Below, in pieces: positions 32,325 through 33,522 of a DNA stretch of 33,522 nucleotides. This DNA is from Candidatus Zhuqueibacterota bacterium (GTDB taxonomy: Bacteria; Zhuqueibacterota; Zhuqueibacteria; Residuimicrobiales; Oceaniaggregativiventaceae), in the NCBI GenBank assembly GCA_016929055.1, contig JAFGJN010000236.1, positions 1 through 33,522 of the forward strand, in the 5' to 3' direction. Position numbers and translations under genes: made by a program. The first letter of the stretch is position 1, and each line of letters starts with the position of its first letter. The notes under the pieces were generated by a model that saw only the letters and a program-made list of their open reading frames with translations, did not search any database and was not told the origin of the DNA.

Positions 32325-33522
32325 CTATTTGAGAAATTCCATTTTGCGCGTTTCGACTTTGCCGTTCATCTCCAGTTTGTAGAGATAGACCCCACTGGGC
32401 ATCAGGCGTCCGGCATCGTTGGTACCGTCCCAGACAACCGCATGGGAACCGGCTGACATGGCTCGGCTCACCAACGTGCGCACGCGCTGACCATTGAGGT
32501 TAAAGATCGACAACTGCACCGGGCCAGATTCGGTCAGGTTGAACCGAATCGTTGTCGACGGGTTGAACGGATTGGGGTAATTCTGTTCCAGACTGAATTC
32601 TTCCGGCATGTTGAGCGTAACTTCGATCGGACCATAAAGTGTCCGGCGGCCGCTATAATCGATGTCCGCCAGCTTGTAATAATAGGTCTGGCCGACATCA
32701 GCCGTTTCATCGCGATAGCTGTAGCGGTGCTTGCTCGAACTGTTGCCGGCACCCTGGATGATTTTGTCGGTAATCTGGTTGAAATCACCCTGTCGAGACT
32801 CGCTTCGATAGATATGGAAGCCGAGGTTCTTGGTTTCGGATTCCGTGATCCATTCCAGAAAGACGCTGTTGCCGTCGATCGATGCGCTGAAAGAAGAGAG
32901 CTCGACCGGAAAGGTGACACAGATCGAACCCAGCAAAGAACCGGTTACGTCGCAGCCATTCAAATCTTCGACCCGATAGCTGGATGGATCCCAGGTGAAA
33001 CAGCCTTCTTGGGAAGTCAGATCGTATTCCACTCGAACGGTGAGGATGGTCTGCCAGGTACCGTCGATTTCCACACGCGAGTCGAGTTCAGAACCGCTAA
33101 AGAGATAACCGAATTCGATCTGATTGACCGTGCTGAAATAGGCCGGCACCGGATCGCCGGTATAGTTTCCGTTGGCGGCAAATGCATCGAAGGGAAAGGT
33201 CACCGACGGATTCAACGTCGCCAACAGCGGATCGACATTGATGATCGGATCATAGAGATCGCAGGCGATGGTTGCACCGCCAGACGTTCTCGCCTGGATA
33301 TCAAAGACCAGGGTGCCGCGGCCTTCACTTGGCACATCCGGATCATTGCTGACCAGCACCATCTGGGTATCCACCATATCCTCCGGGCAGCCCGGCTCGA
33401 TTGTGGTGTCGGTCGGGTCGTCTTCGTCGGGTGTGTCTGGATCGTCCGAGGGTTCGGCCGGCCAGTCCTGCGGCGCTTCATCATAGGTGTCGATAAAGGC
33501 CTGGTTAGAGATCGACGTACCG
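32325..33522 (-). CDS. secreted protein with beta domain and type IX sorting module, 5' part missing
   Basis: The minus-strand frame is open past the right edge, so the 398 visible residues are the C-terminal part; an internal ATG at 33377 is probably not the real start. Visible order: an acidic linker rich in Asp, Glu, Pro and Thr (EPSDDPDTPDEDDPTDTT), a beta domain (VDTQMVLVSNDPDVPSEGRG ... TLVFDIQARTSGG), an FN3-like part (VELSSFSASIDGNSVFLEW), and the sorting module (LEQNYPNPFNPSTTIRF, FNLNGQRVRTLVSRAMSAGS, WDGTNDAGRLMPSGVYLYKL). The beta domain is paralogous to that of the 385-residue protein. What lies before the linker is not visible; a catalytic or binding domain is possible. Confidence 0.85.
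   Translation of the reverse strand, partial: GTSISNQAFIDTYDEAPQDWPAEPSDDPDTPDEDDPTDTTIEPGCPEDMVDTQMVLVSNDPDVPSEGRGTLVFDIQARTSGGATIACDLYDPIINVDPLLATLNPSVTFPFDAFAANGNYTGDPVPAYFSTVNQIEFGYLFSGSELDSRVEIDGTWQTILTVRVEYDLTSQEGCFTWDPSSYRVEDLNGCDVTGSLLGSICVTFPVELSSFSASIDGNSVFLEWITESETKNLGFHIYRSESRQGDFNQITDKIIQGAGNSSSKHRYSYRDETADVGQTYYYKLADIDYSGRRTLYGPIEVTLNMPEEFSLEQNYPNPFNPSTTIRFNLTESGPVQLSIFNLNGQRVRTLVSRAMSAGSHAVVWDGTNDAGRLMPSGVYLYKLEMNGKVETRKMEFLK

Overview
The window looks like the chromosome of a Gram-negative bacterium of the FCB-like assemblage; Calditrichota, KSB1 and related uncultured phyla fit best, but this is an inference. There are outer-membrane proteins (a TonB-dependent receptor, a porin and a DUF5020 channel). 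At least four secreted proteins end in the 'YPNPFNP ... G..VR.LV ... WDG ... SG.Y.Y' module used as a type IX secretion sorting domain in these phyla. Base composition is moderate, and no tRNA, rRNA, CRISPR array, integrase or transposase was seen.

Left edge to about 7.7 kb: a truncated minus-strand DUF4369/thioredoxin-type envelope protein, a 0.6 kb hairpin-rich intergenic region, a plus-strand ABC-F ATPase, then a minus-strand nucleobase-uptake operon. Read 5' to 3', that operon is a UraA-type permease, a DUF5020/Tsx-like outer-membrane channel, an AzgA-type purine permease and a GHL10-family lipoprotein. A promoter lies in front of the permease gene and a terminator-like hairpin sits before the purine permease.

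About 7.9 to 18 kb, plus strand: a porin, a 17-repeat LRR protein, an alpha/beta hydrolase, a DusA-type tRNA-dihydrouridine synthase, a SWIM zinc-finger gene whose best start is cut off by an in-frame TAG, an MltD-like transglycosylase with LysM domains, a NamZ/DUF1343 exo-muramidase and a Memo-family protein. The transglycosylase and NamZ genes form a probable cell-wall recycling pair.

About 18 to 21.5 kb, plus strand: a compact NikR-headed operon (NikR, TonB-dependent receptor, ECF S component, SAM methyltransferase). A perfect GTGTTAC-N13-GTAACAC palindrome lies immediately upstream of nikR. It reads as a nickel-responsive uptake locus with an unusual inner-membrane component.

About 21.5 kb to the right edge, minus strand: a run of large secreted proteins. 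Three have an N-terminal extracellular beta domain plus the sorting module, and one is a DUF11/SdrD-type adhesin-like protein with the same sorting module. Two others, a gingipain-like (C25) peptidase with beta-propeller repeats and a 462-residue protein, end in dockerin-like modules. Strong terminators separate the transcription units. The mix of possible cohesin-like domains and dockerin-like ends in one cluster is the most speculative and most interesting feature of the window.
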